A DNA stretch of 64,000 nucleotides from Cristatella mucedo (GCA_009760855.2 WPIO01000006.1:11911001-11975000); one strand, 5' to 3'. Shown: positions 1-11,224, counted from the first letter of the stretch. A program made the numbers and translations. The notes: a model not told the origin generated them from the letters alone.

Positions 1-2030
1 TCGATGGTATCAAAAGCTGCCGAAAGATCGAGTAAAACAAGCAGAGACACTCTACCCATATCTGCATTCTTAAGTAGGTAGTTGTATATCCTAAGCAACA
101 CTGACCCTGTGGAGTGATTAGCTCTAAAGCCAGACTGGAACTTACTAGCAAGGTTGGAAGTTTCAATATATGAGTTCAGCTGGTCCGCCACGACCCGTTC
201 AAGTGTCTTTGATAGGAATGGTAGAAGGGAGACTGGGAGGTAGTTGCTTAAGTTCTCTTGGTCTAGTGTCGCTTTTTTGAGAAGTGGCCTGAATACAGCT
301 TTTTTGAAAGGTGCTGGGACATGACCTGAGGCTAATGACATATTAATGATTTTAGTTATGCATGGCAGCAGCAGATCAATGCAACGTAGGAACAGGACAG
401 TGGGAATAAGGTCCAGAGGACTTGCTGTCTTCTTTGATTGAGATACGAACTTCAGGACTAGATCACTGGTGACCTGCTTAAATGCAGACATTGAGGTGCA
501 GCCAGGAACCGAGGAACAGCATTCTAGTGGGGAGGTTGTCATCGCAGGGATTTAGTTCAATGTCTGTGGTAAACCATAGGCTTTCTGGGCGAGGGCGCAC
601 AGTGCGCTTTGTCAGAGATGCAAACTCGTCGAGAAAATCAGCTAGTGTAGTGTTGTAGCTATCTACCAATGATGACAGATCGGAGGGAGGACTGAGCAGT
701 AGAGGTGAAGCAGATATTCTCGCACGGACAGCATCGACGTCAAGAGTCTTGAAGTTTCGCGATTCACAGGTTATTTTAGAGGAGGAGGTGGGCACACACT
801 GTAGATTGAATGAGATCTACATGTGGTCAGATAAGCAGGATTTGATAATAATTGGTGGTGACAAAGTGCAGTTGTATGAGAAAATCTGGTCAAGTGTGTG
901 ACCCTCGATGTGGATAGGGGCATGCACATGAGCCACAAGAGACGATGAGCCAGTCAATGCAGGAAATTCGGTGCTGAAAGTGTCAGATAAGTTATAAAAG
1001 TGAACGTTGAAATCACCCATAACGACGAAGGATCGATTTCTTGCACACAGAATCGAAATGAGATCGGAGAAATCTGAGATAAAGGAGGATTTGGTACCTG
1101 GTGGGCGATAGACTACTGCCACTATCGGTAGCTTGTTTTCAGATGAGACCAACACGATTGACTCAAAAGACTGCTTCGTGGGTACTGCAAATGGTTTGAA
1201 GTTGAATTTCGAGCACAGGACAACAGCAACTCCATCTCCAGTTTAGATTGTTCAAGGGATGTGAAAGAATGAGAAACAAGTCGGGGTTGCGTCTGTAACT
1301 GTCGGGCACTCTACCGATTTTACCCAAGTTTCAGTCAAGGCTAGAAGGTCGAGACCATTTTCAGAAGTAAGGCTGCTTATTACTAGAGGTTTGTTGCACA
1401 TTGAGCGCGGATTCCCAAGGCAATGGTTAAGTTGGGCCGCCGGAGTTATAACAGGTCTGATGACCACTAAGTTAGAAAGATTTACCGTGACGCATGTGTT
1501 GGAGCGTGCTGAGCGGTTAGAGACAATGCTAGGAATACCAAACGAGCGGGTACTCAACGAGCGGCCTCTGACATGGTGGTTCCGGCCACCGCGGCGGCGG
1601 CGGCTACTGGGTGCTTTTCTTTTAGTAATGCATAGTTCATTAATCTTAGCAACAACATTAATATCTAGGAATGCATTTGATCTACGATGACGAAGCGATA
1701 GCAGCTGCTGACGATCATAACTAACAAGTGAGTTACTAGCCGCTGGCGTAGCTAAGGCAGCCACAGGCGTGGGAGACCCAGCAGCCCGAAGCGATAAGCG
1801 TTTAGATATCCATAGGCACGTAATTTCTTACGAGCTACGGTCAAATAACAATCAAAAAAACTTTAAACGGGTCTTAGCTGTATCGTTTCCGTATACGATG
1901 TTCGCAAGAACTTTGGTTTTCGGAAGAATTCTGCAACGAACACGAACACACGTTAGAGCGCTTTATGTCAGGAGGCTTTCTTTGATGAAGGAAGCATACG
2001 TCAGCTGAGCTTAGCTGGGTCTATTGTGCA
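1..2030 (-). mobile_element. LINE-A copy 1: 5' UTR, endonuclease and start of RT (runs off the window)
   Basis: Read on the - strand, this is the 5' half of a CR1/L2-type non-LTR retrotransposon. About 1765-2030 is 5' UTR; a related piece lies at 12480-12640. The frame at 1764-1252 has an Arg-rich N-terminus and then the endonuclease start, with NPRSMCNK and LLALTETW. Around 1135-1235 the frame reads GDGVAVVLCSKF, and 1155-817 has VVYRPPG, VMGDFNVH, GHTLDQIFS and CLSDHM, all apurinic-endonuclease motifs. At 477-1 the RT begins, and the window edge cuts through LDLSAAFDTID. The pieces lie in different frames and are separated by stops, so this is a decayed copy that continues leftward. Confidence 0.9.
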
Positions 2031-2274
2031 TGAGCGATGATCCAAATAGCTGCTCATAATATAAACCTCAACAATTTCAATTATATGCAAGCAGGAATAG
2101 ATTCCTTAAATGGAATTATTTTTTAATTCGCTAGCCAGCACTGGTCTGAGGGATGAGAGCTCATGCAACTTGCAAACGTAAGTTCCTATAAAAAGATTAA
2201 CTATCGCAGCTGGCGTCAAAACATTTGCGATTTTATTAGATGGAACAGTTCTGGAGGTTTTAATTTAGATATAT

Positions 2275-2745
2275 GTGTGTATGTGTGTGTGTGTGTGTGT
2301 CTGTCTGTCTGTCTGTCTGTGTCTGTGTCTGTGTCTGTGTGTGTCTGTGCCTGTGCCTGTGCCTGAGCCTGTGCCTGTGTCTGTGTCTGTGTCTGTGTCT
2401 GTGTCTGTGTCTGTGTCTGTGTCTGTGTCTGTGTCTGTGTCTGTGTCTGTGTCTGTGTCTGTGTCTGTGTCTGTGTCTGTGTCTGTGTCTGTGTCTGTGT
2501 GTCTGTGTCTGTGTCTGTGTCTGTGTCTGTGTCTGTGTCTGTGTGTCTGTGTCTGTGTCTGTGTCTGTGTCTGTGTCTGTGTCTGTGTCTGTGTCTGTGT
2601 CTGTGTCTGTGTCTGTGTCTGTGTCTGTGTCTGTGTCTGTGTGTATCTGTGTTTCTGTGTGCCTGTGTCTGTGTGTCTGTGTCTGTGCCTGTGTCTGTAT
2701 GTCTGTGTGCCTGTGCCTGTGTGTCTGCACCTGCGCCTGCATCTT
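2275..2745. repeat. GTGTCT hexanucleotide microsatellite
   Basis: About 470 bases of (GTGTCT)n, with short runs of (GT)n and (GTCT)n at the edges and a few GTGCCT variants. All long open frames here (Cys-Val, Ser-Val or Asp-Thr repeats) come from the repeat and are not genes. Confidence 0.97.
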
Positions 2746-2944
2746 ATTTAGAGACATAAATTAGAAATTATTGTGCCATCGGAAAACGAAATGTCTCTCT
2801 AAGCACTTGGGTTGTCAATGTGGTTAGGAGTAACGTGCACGCACCATCTACGCAGAAGAACGCAAAAGACAATTCCCACGAACTTTGCAAATCAAATTCT
2901 GTGTGCATTTTAGCTTCATTTAAACAAAATGTGAAGCCAAGAGA

Positions 2945-3345
2945 TCTCCCGAATTAGATCATGAGATTGTTCCAGGCTTTGAGAGCATACAAACTAAAGT
3001 CGTGGTCTCCAAAGAATTTGAGGTTTGCTCGAGGCGTAGCTAAACGACTTGAGTCGGAAGAGCGGGTAGCACGATGCCTGACCTAATTCGGATCCAAGTC
3101 AGATAGGCAGGGTGGTATAAGAGAATGAAGGGACCTACAATTGAGTGATAGAACCTTGAATTCAATACTCAGCTAGATTGAGAGCCAGTCCAGGTCAGGG
3201 AGAACAAGGTGTAATGTGGCAACTGCGATGCTCACGACCGACAAGACTGGCAGCAGAGTTGTGCATCAACTGTAAGCGCCTGATCTAACCCAGCGAGCAG
3301 CGAGTTCCAAAGGTCAAGACGGGACGTCACAAATATACATTGACC
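2945..3345 (-). mobile_element. LINE-B fragment (RT C-terminal region)
   Basis: The sequence matches, on the same strand, the C-terminal coding part of the LINE-B copy at 10290-11224, including the stretches behind WNSLP, ITPLLADLHWLP and LQLVQNSAARL. It has many substitutions and no open frame. Both ends are truncated. Confidence 0.8.
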
Positions 3346-3794
3346 AATTCAAATTCCCTATCCATTTGCAAGCAGACTTTTATTTTGTAATGTTGTATGG
3401 CTCAAATCTGGCAGACTTGATTTGGTCATCTAGCGAAAGGTGGCTTCAGAACACGGATAAGTCAAATTGCGTCACCATCAATTTTTTCAGATCGAAAGCG
3501 ATGGAATTAAAGGCTGAAATTAACACGCAGTTGTTCTATCCAGAATCATAAAACACCAGCACATGAAATTTAAGTAATAGTGAAAACATTGTTTCGTCGG
3601 GCACATCGAAAGGGCTGGCAAGTAATTGATAAATAACAAATTGACTCATGATTTCAGCACCGTGCCAGCAACACCATCGCTGCTGCAGTTGTCTCTGCAA
3701 AGTTCCGCAACATAGACCTGGCGCTGGCCCGGTTCGACATTTAGAAAATACAAAATAAAGTTGAAGCTAGAGCTTGGCAATACGTTACAACGAG

Positions 3795-4300
3795 CCCCGT
3801 TTTGTTGCATCACTACTTACTGGTATTTACGGCGGTGAGTAATGTATCTCCGTCTGTAACTCCATAAAGCCACTACGTTGGTGGTACACAGGCAAGTTTA
3901 GTATATAGTGCACTACTTAAAGCCAAAGCGTCTTTTTGTGCGCATTTGGTAGCCCAAAGACTTCGTCTCACGCAACGAAGAAAAAGTGAGGAGTTGACTC
4001 AATAGGGCAGTAGAGGTACTGATTAGCATGGAAGTAGCAGCTCAGGAGGGCTGTAAAGGATACGCCATAGACGGCAGCTGGAGAGTACATGCAGTGGCGT
4101 AAGAGTTGTGGAAGTCAGTTCCACATTCTAGCATCTGCAGCGCAAAAGCTTCTGATCTCGCGAGCGGTCTTTAAGCGATGGAGCAGCTAATTGATTGTCT
4201 ATAGATGACCTGAGGGCACGAGGAGGCTGAAACTGGTGCAGCAGTTCAGCAAGGTATGGTAGCTGTGAACCACAACAATAAACAGCTCGCATGCACTGAT
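3795..4300 (-). mobile_element. LINE-A 3' end fragment
   Basis: This stretch aligns with the LINE-A 3' ends at 10078-10289, 18005-18445 and 51385-51760. It shares the ATGTATCTCCGTC terminus, the block around GACTTCGTCTCACGCAAC and the WNSLPQF-type coding block. It is decayed and 5' truncated. Confidence 0.78.
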
Positions 4301-4534
4301 GCAAATGTCCGTGTGCACTTCATGTAGAGCAATCCAGTAGTTAGTCACCAAGAGTGACATTCGCCGTTGCATACAAATATTTTTGAAATCCTATGCACAA
4401 CAGACCGATAGTTAAACAAGTTTAAAATCTTATGCCACCTGTACTAGATTACGACGTAAGCGCTTCCTTATAACTATTATTCAGGAGCCACCACATATAT
4501 AGCATCTAGTCAGCCATAACCTTTTTATGGTTTT

Positions 4535-5035
4535 TATCGCTCCCTTTCAGGTCCCTTTATTCTTTGACTCCAGCCTACCTATCAGATCTATTCCCACTAC
4601 AGGTCAAGCATAGTACCATCCGCTTTACGGAAACTAACTGTTTACCTATACCTCATACAAATCTCAAGCCCTTTGGAAATTGTGCCTTTAGTTCGTATGC
4701 TCCCAAATCCTGGAACTCACTTTCGACCTCCGCCACGACATCCCCTGACGACCACTTTGAAAGAAAATTAAAAACGTACCCGTTCACGACAGCCTTTACT
4801 GGGTCCCTGTGATTCATCCTTTTTGTGCTTATGGGTGTTGACACTGTTGCATACTGCCACTAACCGCACTTGCATGCTGACCCTGCGCACCTCACCCCTA
4901 ACCATGCTATTCATGTTGTTTATCAAGCATGAGACCGCTCGCCATTCGATCGTGTTTCCTTTGCATGTAAAGCCCCTAGAAAGAGACTGGGTTCTCTGAG
5001 GGCGTTTTATCAAGTGTATTATTATTATTATCATT
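4535..5035 (+). mobile_element. LINE-B 3' end copy
   Basis: The + strand encodes a C-terminal fragment containing TPAYLSDLF, SSYAPKSWNSL and TAFTGSL*. It is followed by the usual LINE-B 3' UTR, the hairpin with GAGGGCGTTTTATCAAGTG, and a short ATT-rich tail ending near 5035. It is 5' truncated. Confidence 0.88.
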
Positions 5036-6112
5036 AACCTGACACAATGGTCCAGCTTTATCTTCATAAAAATTGTTTAAAACAGTGACCGGTAGTTTTA
5101 ATGAAGCTATGCAGCTCGATTTGCTTTGATTTCACATTTTACGCAAATAATTGTCCACAGGTACAATATGTGGACGAGTATAGATATTGAAACTCCTTCC
5201 GTTCACTGGCAGTCTTTGAATATCCGGATATGATCTCTGACTCTAAGGTCAATTGCATGCCAAGGTATTTCTCATCACATATCAGTTGCCATGTAGATTG
5301 TGACACCGCGAAGCTAATCGTTTTAAAATGTCAATACTCAACCACTGGCTTCTCGCCGTTCGAATGATCACCGGCAGTGGAGGAATTCTCACGAAAAAGA
5401 TAGGAAAGCCGGATAAAGCCAAAGGATTCTGGATGGCTCGCACTGGTACTCCCCAGGTCTAAATGTACCCAGGCATCCGGTCTCTACTACGAAGAAACAG
5501 TGCAAGCAACTGCATCCAAGACGCTGCGATATCCTGGGCAAATGCCCCGCCGCACCTAGTATTCTATTATGTAGCGGTGCTGCCACTTAAGTGGTGTGTG
5601 GCTTCCACGTCTGGACAGAAATAGGCTGTAAACACCGAGCCCCTAACTGTGCTAATCTCAGCCGCCGTGCGACCAATGCTATTGACGCCTGAACCTGGTT
5701 TCTCGGCTAGCGACTTGCAGACGCTGCACCAATGCACGCAGGTAGGCCGACAGTATTAGGAGCACGACAGCAACGACGATCGCTCGTACCTTAACGTAGA
5801 AAGCCCGTATCCATGATACAGACGAGTCTATTTGATCGCAGCAGATGATTACAAGCGTTCAACAGCGAGCAAATCATACACCAGCGGGCTCAAAGACTTA
5901 GAGCAGCTTAGAACGGCTCAAATCCCAAGGCCGAGTTCGAAATCAAAACTTCTTGCCTGTCTCGTGGCGCCGGTGTTTAAATGGCTTCGGCCCTAGATTA
6001 TCGCACAATCACACGATGGTTAATAATGACTATCGGCCATACTTTAGCTGGTTTAGCTGGCATTGCCGGCCAATCGTTGCGGCAGGTGCTCTCAGTCCAA
6101 CGAGCAGCAGTA
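5036..6112. other. No recognised feature
   Basis: Unassigned intergenic sequence. Open frames are short, overlap on both strands and show no family motif. Confidence 0.5.
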
Positions 6113-6258
6113 CCGAGCGCTTTGAGCTAAGGCGCTTGCTCTTCACGACCGAGATTGTGAGCTCGAATCCTGCAGTGGGCAATCCTTTGTTGCCAGCTGT
6201 AAGTGATAAGGATAGCCTTTAAAGCTCTTCTGCCGCTATAAGAATGAGGCTATGAAAT
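6113..6258 (+). mobile_element. SINE-1 copy interrupted by the LTR element
   Basis: A tRNA-derived SINE with a B-box-like GAGCTCGAATCCTGCAG and the SINE-1 3' part resembling GGCTCTTCTGCCGCTATA. It stops at GAAAT (6254-6258), where the LTR element begins. The end of the SINE, close to TGAATCAGCTA in other copies, resumes at 8485 as GAAATCAGCTA. This places the LTR insertion after the SINE. Confidence 0.8.
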
Positions 6259-6605
6259 TGTGGTTCGGTTCGCCCATCAGAGAGCCAGCCGATGAACAAC
6301 GCCAACGGTTTATTGTACAAGGCACGGAGCAGCAAGGTTCGGCATACAGAACGCTGGCCCAGAATAACGCCAACGGTTTATTGTACAAGGCACGGAGCAG
6401 CAAGACTCACGACTGCCTTCGCCCCCTTCTCACACTCGAGTCTCTCCTCCACTCCTCTGGTTGACCCCGATGATTCATCGAGGACCACAACTGTGCAGTG
6501 GCCGACCCTGATGGTGAATTCACCATCTGGCCACCAGGGGTTACCGGCCGGTGTCCATGCCACATCACAGGCTCATTAGAGTAGCCGGCATACACTCAAA
6601 CTACG
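6259..6605 (-). repeat. 3' LTR (with internal duplication)
   Basis: This copy matches the LTR at 8203-8484 but is about 65 bp longer. A block ending GTACAAGGCACGGAGCAGCA occurs twice in it (about 6298-6340 and 6366-6405). On the - strand each block contains AATAAA, a possible polyadenylation signal. The inner terminus reads CG where CA is expected. Confidence 0.88.
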
Positions 6606-6823
6606 CGCCCCCTTGACCTTAAGGTCACAAGTTTGCAGCACCTACACACGTAGCTGCAATGTACAGGGCAGCATGAACGAGCCTATCTAAGCAGCAATAA
6701 ACGAGCCTATCTATGCAGCAATGGAAGAGCCTATCTAAGCAGCAAAGCCTATCTATAAACGATGCAAACTAGACCCTACACATCCTCGACATAGCAGCTA
6801 GCATCAATAGCTGACCCCACAGG

Positions 6824-8188
6824 CTACCTGACGGCTGATCGCAAGAGGCGAGCTGGTGCACGGCCTTTTGCGACCAGCCGGCAACTTGAGCCATCGACCA
6901 TCGTCGTCGAGCTGACGTCCACAGCCACTGTTTTTCGGACACCAACCGCCGTCGCTCCATCCGCCTCTGCCGATTCTGCCGTCGCGTCTCCAATGTAAGC
7001 AGCTGCTTCAACGTCCTGCGTGCCCTCTCCAACCTGGGCAGTCTCTCCGGCCTGCACAATCTCGGCGGCCTGCCCAATCTCTCCCTCATGGACAGCCTCT
7101 CCGTCCTGTGCAGACTCTTCGGTCTGCACACACTCTCCTGCCTGTGCCGCGTCACAGCCCACCGGCTGGTCGTAGGCCAACGTCACCTTCATGGCTTTCG
7201 ATGCATCGCCGGCCACTACCTCTCTGGCGGACGCGGCCGACTCCGTCGCGGATGCCGCCGCCGCCTTCCACGCAGATGCCGCCGACTCTGTCGCGGATGC
7301 CGCCGCCGACTCTGCCGCTGATGCCGCCGCCGCCTTCCACCTGGACGCCGCCGACTCTGCCGCGGACGCCGCCGCCGACTCTGTCGCAGGTGCCACCGCC
7401 TGTTCTGCCGCGGACGCCGCCGGCTCTGTCACGGATGCCGCCGACTCTGCCGCGGACGCCGCCGCCTTCCGTGAGGACGCCGCCGACTCTGTCGTGGACG
7501 CCGCCGCCGACTCTGCCGTGGACGCCGCCGCCGACTCTGCTGTGGACGCCGCCGACCATGTCGCTGACGCCGCCAACTCTGTCGCAGACGCCGCCGCCTT
7601 CCACGCAGACGCCGCCGCCTTCCACGCAGACGTCGCCGCCTTCCACGCGGACGCCGCCGCCTCTCCGTGTACGGTCTCACTCTGCGTTGCCTCAGCCACA
7701 CCGCTGATCGTTGCCTCGCACAACGCCGTTGCTTTGTGGAACACCATAGCAGCCTGAATAACCGTCACGGCTTTGATAGCCGTTGCCTGCCACCACGGCG
7801 TGGCAGCCTGACAAACCTCTGTCGCCCGGCACACAGTCGGCGATCGCTGCTGCCGCTTCCGGTCGCTCCTGTCGGCCCTCTCAGTCCGACCAGCCTTTAC
7901 CCGATCAGCGTGCAGCAATCGCGCTCTACCGGCCGGCGAGGTGAATGCCCTCACTAGAGCCTCACGAAGCTTGGCATAGTCATCCTGAACTTCCTGCGGG
8001 AGCCCCGAGGCAAACGTGAAGGCCCCGCCTTGCATCGCAAGGAGCAAAAACAAGTGGCACTCACTTTGTTCGTAGCCACTTTTCTCGATCTCCCTCTCGA
8101 AGTTTAGCAGCCAGCCAACGAAGTCTCCGAAGCCATCGAAGCCTAGGGATGCCGCACAAGACATCTCCCAGGGCGTCATCGGCTCCAT
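6824..8188 (-). CDS. Gag-like protein of the LTR element
   Basis: An intact frame of about 454 codons starts at the MEPMTPWE methionine, 14 bases inside the 5' LTR edge. An upstream in-frame ATG at 8269 lies within the LTR and is less likely. Residues of about 15-85 look like a retrotransposon capsid: a Trp and acidic helix (WLLNFEREIEKSG), LLLAMQGGAFTF, a Leu-Pro turn and YAKLREALVRAF. The middle (about 175-325) is a low-complexity Ala/Ser/Glu repeat. The C-terminus is rich in Glu, Ala and Val and shows no CCHC zinc knuckle. Its role would be a virus-like-particle coat for RNA packaging. The capsid call is inferred from pattern only, and no pol gene accompanies it. Confidence 0.72.
   Translation of the reverse strand: MEPMTPWEMSCAASLGFDGFGDFVGWLLNFEREIEKSGYEQSECHLFLLLAMQGGAFTFASGLPQEVQDDYAKLREALVRAFTSPAGRARLLHADRVKAGRTERADRSDRKRQQRSPTVCRATEVCQAATPWWQATAIKAVTVIQAAMVFHKATALCEATISGVAEATQSETVHGEAAASAWKAATSAWKAAASAWKAAASATELAASATWSAASTAESAAASTAESAAASTTESAASSRKAAASAAESAASVTEPAASAAEQAVAPATESAAASAAESAASRWKAAAASAAESAAASATESAASAWKAAAASATESAASAREVVAGDASKAMKVTLAYDQPVGCDAAQAGECVQTEESAQDGEAVHEGEIGQAAEIVQAGETAQVGEGTQDVEAAAYIGDATAESAEADGATAVGVRKTVAVDVSSTTMVDGSSCRLVAKGRAPARLLRSAVR
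7216..7665. repeat. GC-rich coding minisatellite inside gag
   Basis: Imperfect tandem units built on GACGCCGCCGACTCTGCCGC, mixed with a CCGCCTTCCACGCAGACG variant. Unit lengths are multiples of three, so the gag frame stays open. Because the unit is a GCC-type repeat, long frames also appear on the opposite strand; those are artefacts. Confidence 0.9.
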
Positions 8189-8202
8189 TCCACGAAATAG
8201 CT

Positions 8203-8484
8203 TGTGGTTCGGTTCGCCGATCAGAGAGCCAGCCGATGAACAACGCCAACGGTTTATTGTACAAGGCACGGAGCAGCAAGACCCACGACTCCCTTCGCCC
8301 CCTTCTCACACTCGAGTCTCTCCTCCTCCACTCCTCTGGTTGATCCCGATGATTCATCGAGGACCACAACTGTGCAGAGGCCGACCCTGATGGTGAATTC
8401 ACCATCTGGCCACCAGGGGTTACCGGCCGGTGTCCATGCCACATCACAGGCTTATTAGAGGAGCAGGCATACACTCAAGCTGCA
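8203..8484 (-). repeat. 5' LTR
   Basis: A 282-bp direct repeat of 6259-6605 with only scattered differences, running TGTGGTTCGG to CTCAAGCTGCA on the + strand. The GAAAT target duplication follows immediately at 8485. Its other edge lies 14 bases from the preferred gag start codon. Confidence 0.9.
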
Positions 8485-8738
8485 GAAATCAGCTAATATT
8501 TTCTTTCTGTTGAGAGAATTAGGCTGAGATGGGGGACGGTCTGGGCTTAAGCACTCCAGCTTGGCGCTGAGCATAGCCTCGGAACTACGATCACTGGCAG
8601 TTTTACGCGTCGGTGAGACTACTCTGACGGACGGCCGTAGTATGCAGGCAGTGCACTCCGATAGCCGAGCACCGACCACGGCCTGGCGGCAAGGGTTCGG
8701 TCGCTCCGTTGCTTGCACCATCTAGAAAACTTCAAAAA

Positions 8739-8893
8739 ATGTAAAATATTTAAAATACAATTCATTTGTATAGCGCCCCAAGAGAACTTGATCTCTATTC
8801 AGGCGCTTTACATATGCCTCGGGGCTCGAGCCCACGACCTCAGCCAGACCTTGGCCGGGGCGAGCGCCTTAACCGCTGGACCAATCCAGCTTC
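8739..8893 (-). mobile_element. SINE-2 copy 1 (tRNA head, LINE-like tail)
   Basis: On the - strand the head reads TGGTCCAGCGGTTAAGG (A box), followed by a GGGCTCGAGCC-like B box. The 3' part is AAAGCGCCTGAATAGAGAT...GGGGCGCTATACAAAT with an AT-rich tail. That tail is close to the LINE-B 3' hairpin. Confidence 0.85.
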
Positions 8894-9244
8894 AAGCAAT
8901 CTTTCTATTGTTAGATTACACCACGAGCTGTTGTGATATTATATTATTGTATAATACTGGACAAAATCTTATTATTATATTGTATTATATTATTATAACA
9001 TTACTGTTATTAGTCCTGTGCTTTTATTTGAATTGGACGAACGCTCCCGTTCCAAGCCAACTTGCAAGGAACACGTTCACTTGAATTCAATTAAGCCGTT
9101 GAGATTCTGCTTAATTACTAGAGCGAAAAAGGAAAGCTCAGTCTTTAAGACCTTGTCTTGATCGCTTTTGAGCGTTATTCTCCGGCGCTAGTTGTATCAA
9201 TCGAGCATTTCTCGACCAAGGTGGCTCGGTGAATTAGGCTGAAT

Positions 9245-9930
9245 TGGTGAGGAAAATGCTGTTTGGAATAGCATCACTGTCAAGGTACTTAGGTTTCAGT
9301 TATTCCTTGATGATGGTGACCCCAAAAAAACACGAAAGCTGTAGATTGAAGGGGATCATTAAGTTTTTCAGATGCATAAAAACTGGTAAGATTTCGAGTA
9401 TACAGCACACTGTCGTGACAGGATAGCTGGTCGAATGAGACGAATTTGTCGTCAGTAGGACCGTGCACATTAGCCACGCGAGAAGAGAGAGGAGGAATCA
9501 GCAAACGTAAGGCATTTGGCATAAAATTGGTCAGTTGAGTCGTCGCAACAAACGATACGATCTGATAGTAACAGTGAATACGGATCTCTGGATCACAGAA
9601 TAGAAATCGGCTTGAAATGTCGTAAACAGTGCAACTGTGGGTACCTGAGCGAGCTTGGATCCCTGTCATCAGTGGCAGCACGCTCTCGAACTGACTCGAA
9701 AGAGCCAAATCTACGAACAACTTCTTCAAAGGGTTTGCAAAAAAAGCTTGAAATTGATGTGAAAGCAAAATGCGATGTCTACTCCACCAGTTTTAATTGA
9801 CCTCGGCATGTTGCATTTCTATAAAAGTTTCAACAGGGCGGGAGCTGCTGGTTGGGTGCCTTACTCGATTTCAGTCAAGTCTCTGTCGCTGCGAATAGGT
9901 CAACCACCTCTACATCTCCCGTTTATTCCA
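9245..9930 (-). mobile_element. LINE endonuclease fragment, decayed
   Basis: On the - strand it aligns with the endonuclease region of LINE-A copy 1. The blocks VANVHGPTDDKFVSFDQL and LPLMTGIQ correspond to VAHVHAPIHIEGHTLDQI and LPIVAVVY. It carries several frameshifts and stops. The segment 9931-10077 beside it has no recognised content. Confidence 0.7.
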
Positions 9931-10077
9931 GAATTATTTCACATGATGACCATCAAGCTGGAATGTCTCATTGAAGTACTAAAGGGAGATGCCGCGGAGC
10001 TTGAATCATTGCAGGAAAATACTGTCTGTGCGCTTCTCACAATTATTTGGCTTTGTCTGGTTCACCAGCAGAATGTA

Positions 10078-10289
10078 TCTCCGTCAGTAACTCCACAAAG
10101 TTATAAAGAATATGTGGGTGTTACGCGGGAGAGTTTTGTATAGCGCACTCACAGCCTAAGCGGCTTTCGGTACGCATTCGGTAGCCAACAGACTTCGTCT
10201 CACGCAACAAAGAGAAAATGGGAAGCATAGCAGAATTAGGAGAGCAGTTGAGGTAATGAGTAGCATAGAAGTAGCAGTTCAGGACCGCT
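10078..10289 (-). mobile_element. LINE-A copy 4, 3' end (separated by a nested LINE-B)
   Basis: This is the LINE-A 3' UTR, ending at GGAGATACAT on the - strand. In the uninterrupted LINE-A at 51385-52260 the same sequence is continuous with coding sequence. Here it is cut off by the LINE-B at 10290-11224. Confidence 0.85.
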
Positions 10290-11224
10290 GAAAAAGATAA
10301 TATTAATAATAATAATAATAATTCACTTGATAAAGCGCCCTCAGAGAACTTAATCTCTCTCTAGGCGCTTTACATTTGCTGTAAAGTGAAATGCAATTGA
10401 ATTGTAAGTAAAATCATGCTTGAAAAACAAACGAAATGAACAATATGGTTAGGTGTCACATGCACAGGGTCAGCATGCAAATGTGGTTAGTGGCAGCATG
10501 CACAGTGTCAGTATGCATAAGCACATCAAGGACGAATCACAGGAACCTACTAAATGCTGTCCTAGATAGGTGAGTTTTTAAGTTCCTTTTAAATGTGGTC
10601 AGGTCAGGGGATGTTCTGACGCAGGTCGGGAGGGAGTTCCAGGCTTTGGGAGCATATGAACCTAATGCACGATCTCCAAAGGATTTAAGGTTTGTATGAA
10701 GTATTTCTAGACTGTTGGATTCCGAAAAGCGGGTGGTACGATGCTTGGCCTGATGGGGTAGTATATTTGACAGATAGGCTGGAGCCATAGAATGATGGGA
10801 CCTAAAAGTGAGGGACAAAACCTTGAAGTCAATCCGTTGCTTGACTGGTAGCCAGTGCAGGTCGGCGAGAAGTGGAGTAATGTGGCAACTGCAAAGCTCA
10901 CGACAGACAAGCCTAGCTGCGGAGTTTTGCACCAGCTGCAATCGCCTGATCGCACATGCTGGTAGGCCAGTAAGCAGTGAGTTGCCGAAGTCAAGACGGG
11001 ATGTCACGAATGCATGGACCAACTTGGACGTGGTATCTTTATCTAAACAAGCCCGAATTTTAGCAATGTTATGAAGCTGAAAATAGGCAGATTTGACTGT
11101 GGAGCTGATATGGTCGTCTAACGAGAGATCACTTTGGAATATGACACTTAGATTTCGAGCTGATTCAACTGGAGATATGCTGGCAGAGCCAATTTTGAGA
11201 GTCAGCCTTTCCAATCTCTGGATC
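10290..11224 (-). mobile_element. LINE-B nested in LINE-A
   Basis: On the - strand it starts within the RT C-terminal region at SVIQRLERLTLKIGS. It runs through RLDFGNSLLTGLP, LQLVQNSAARLV and HITPLLADLHWLPVKQRID to TAFSRFL*. The 3' UTR, the hairpin (TAAAGCGCC...GGGCGCTTTA, about 10333-10375) and an ATT tail follow at 10290-10325. It is 5' truncated, as is normal for target-primed reverse transcription. Confidence 0.92.

Larger units (their letters stand above)
6259..8484 (-). mobile_element. Gag-only LTR retrotransposon, 5-bp target duplication
   Basis: Two direct repeats (6259-6605 and 8203-8484) flank a 1.6-kb interior with one long - strand reading frame. The outer ends are TG...CA, and GAAAT is duplicated on both sides (6254-6258 and 8485-8489). 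On the - strand a purine run (AAGGGGG) sits just before the downstream LTR, as a polypurine tract would. I see no protease, reverse transcriptase, RNase H or integrase, and the interior is too short for them, so this is a non-autonomous element. A clear tRNA primer-binding site was not found next to the 5' LTR. Confidence 0.88.

Noticed and set aside
2260-2764. Long frames of Cys-Val, Ser-Val, Asp-Thr or His-Arg repeats on both strands
   Set aside because: They are translations of the GTGTCT microsatellite and have no gene-like composition.
5389-5586. Small Cys-rich frame on the - strand
   Set aside because: No family resemblance, no second copy, and length within chance for this composition.
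7108-7757. Pro/Thr-rich and Ala/Asp-rich frames on the + strand opposite gag
   Set aside because: They mirror the GCC minisatellite. The - strand frame is the one with a capsid-like N-terminus and LTR context.
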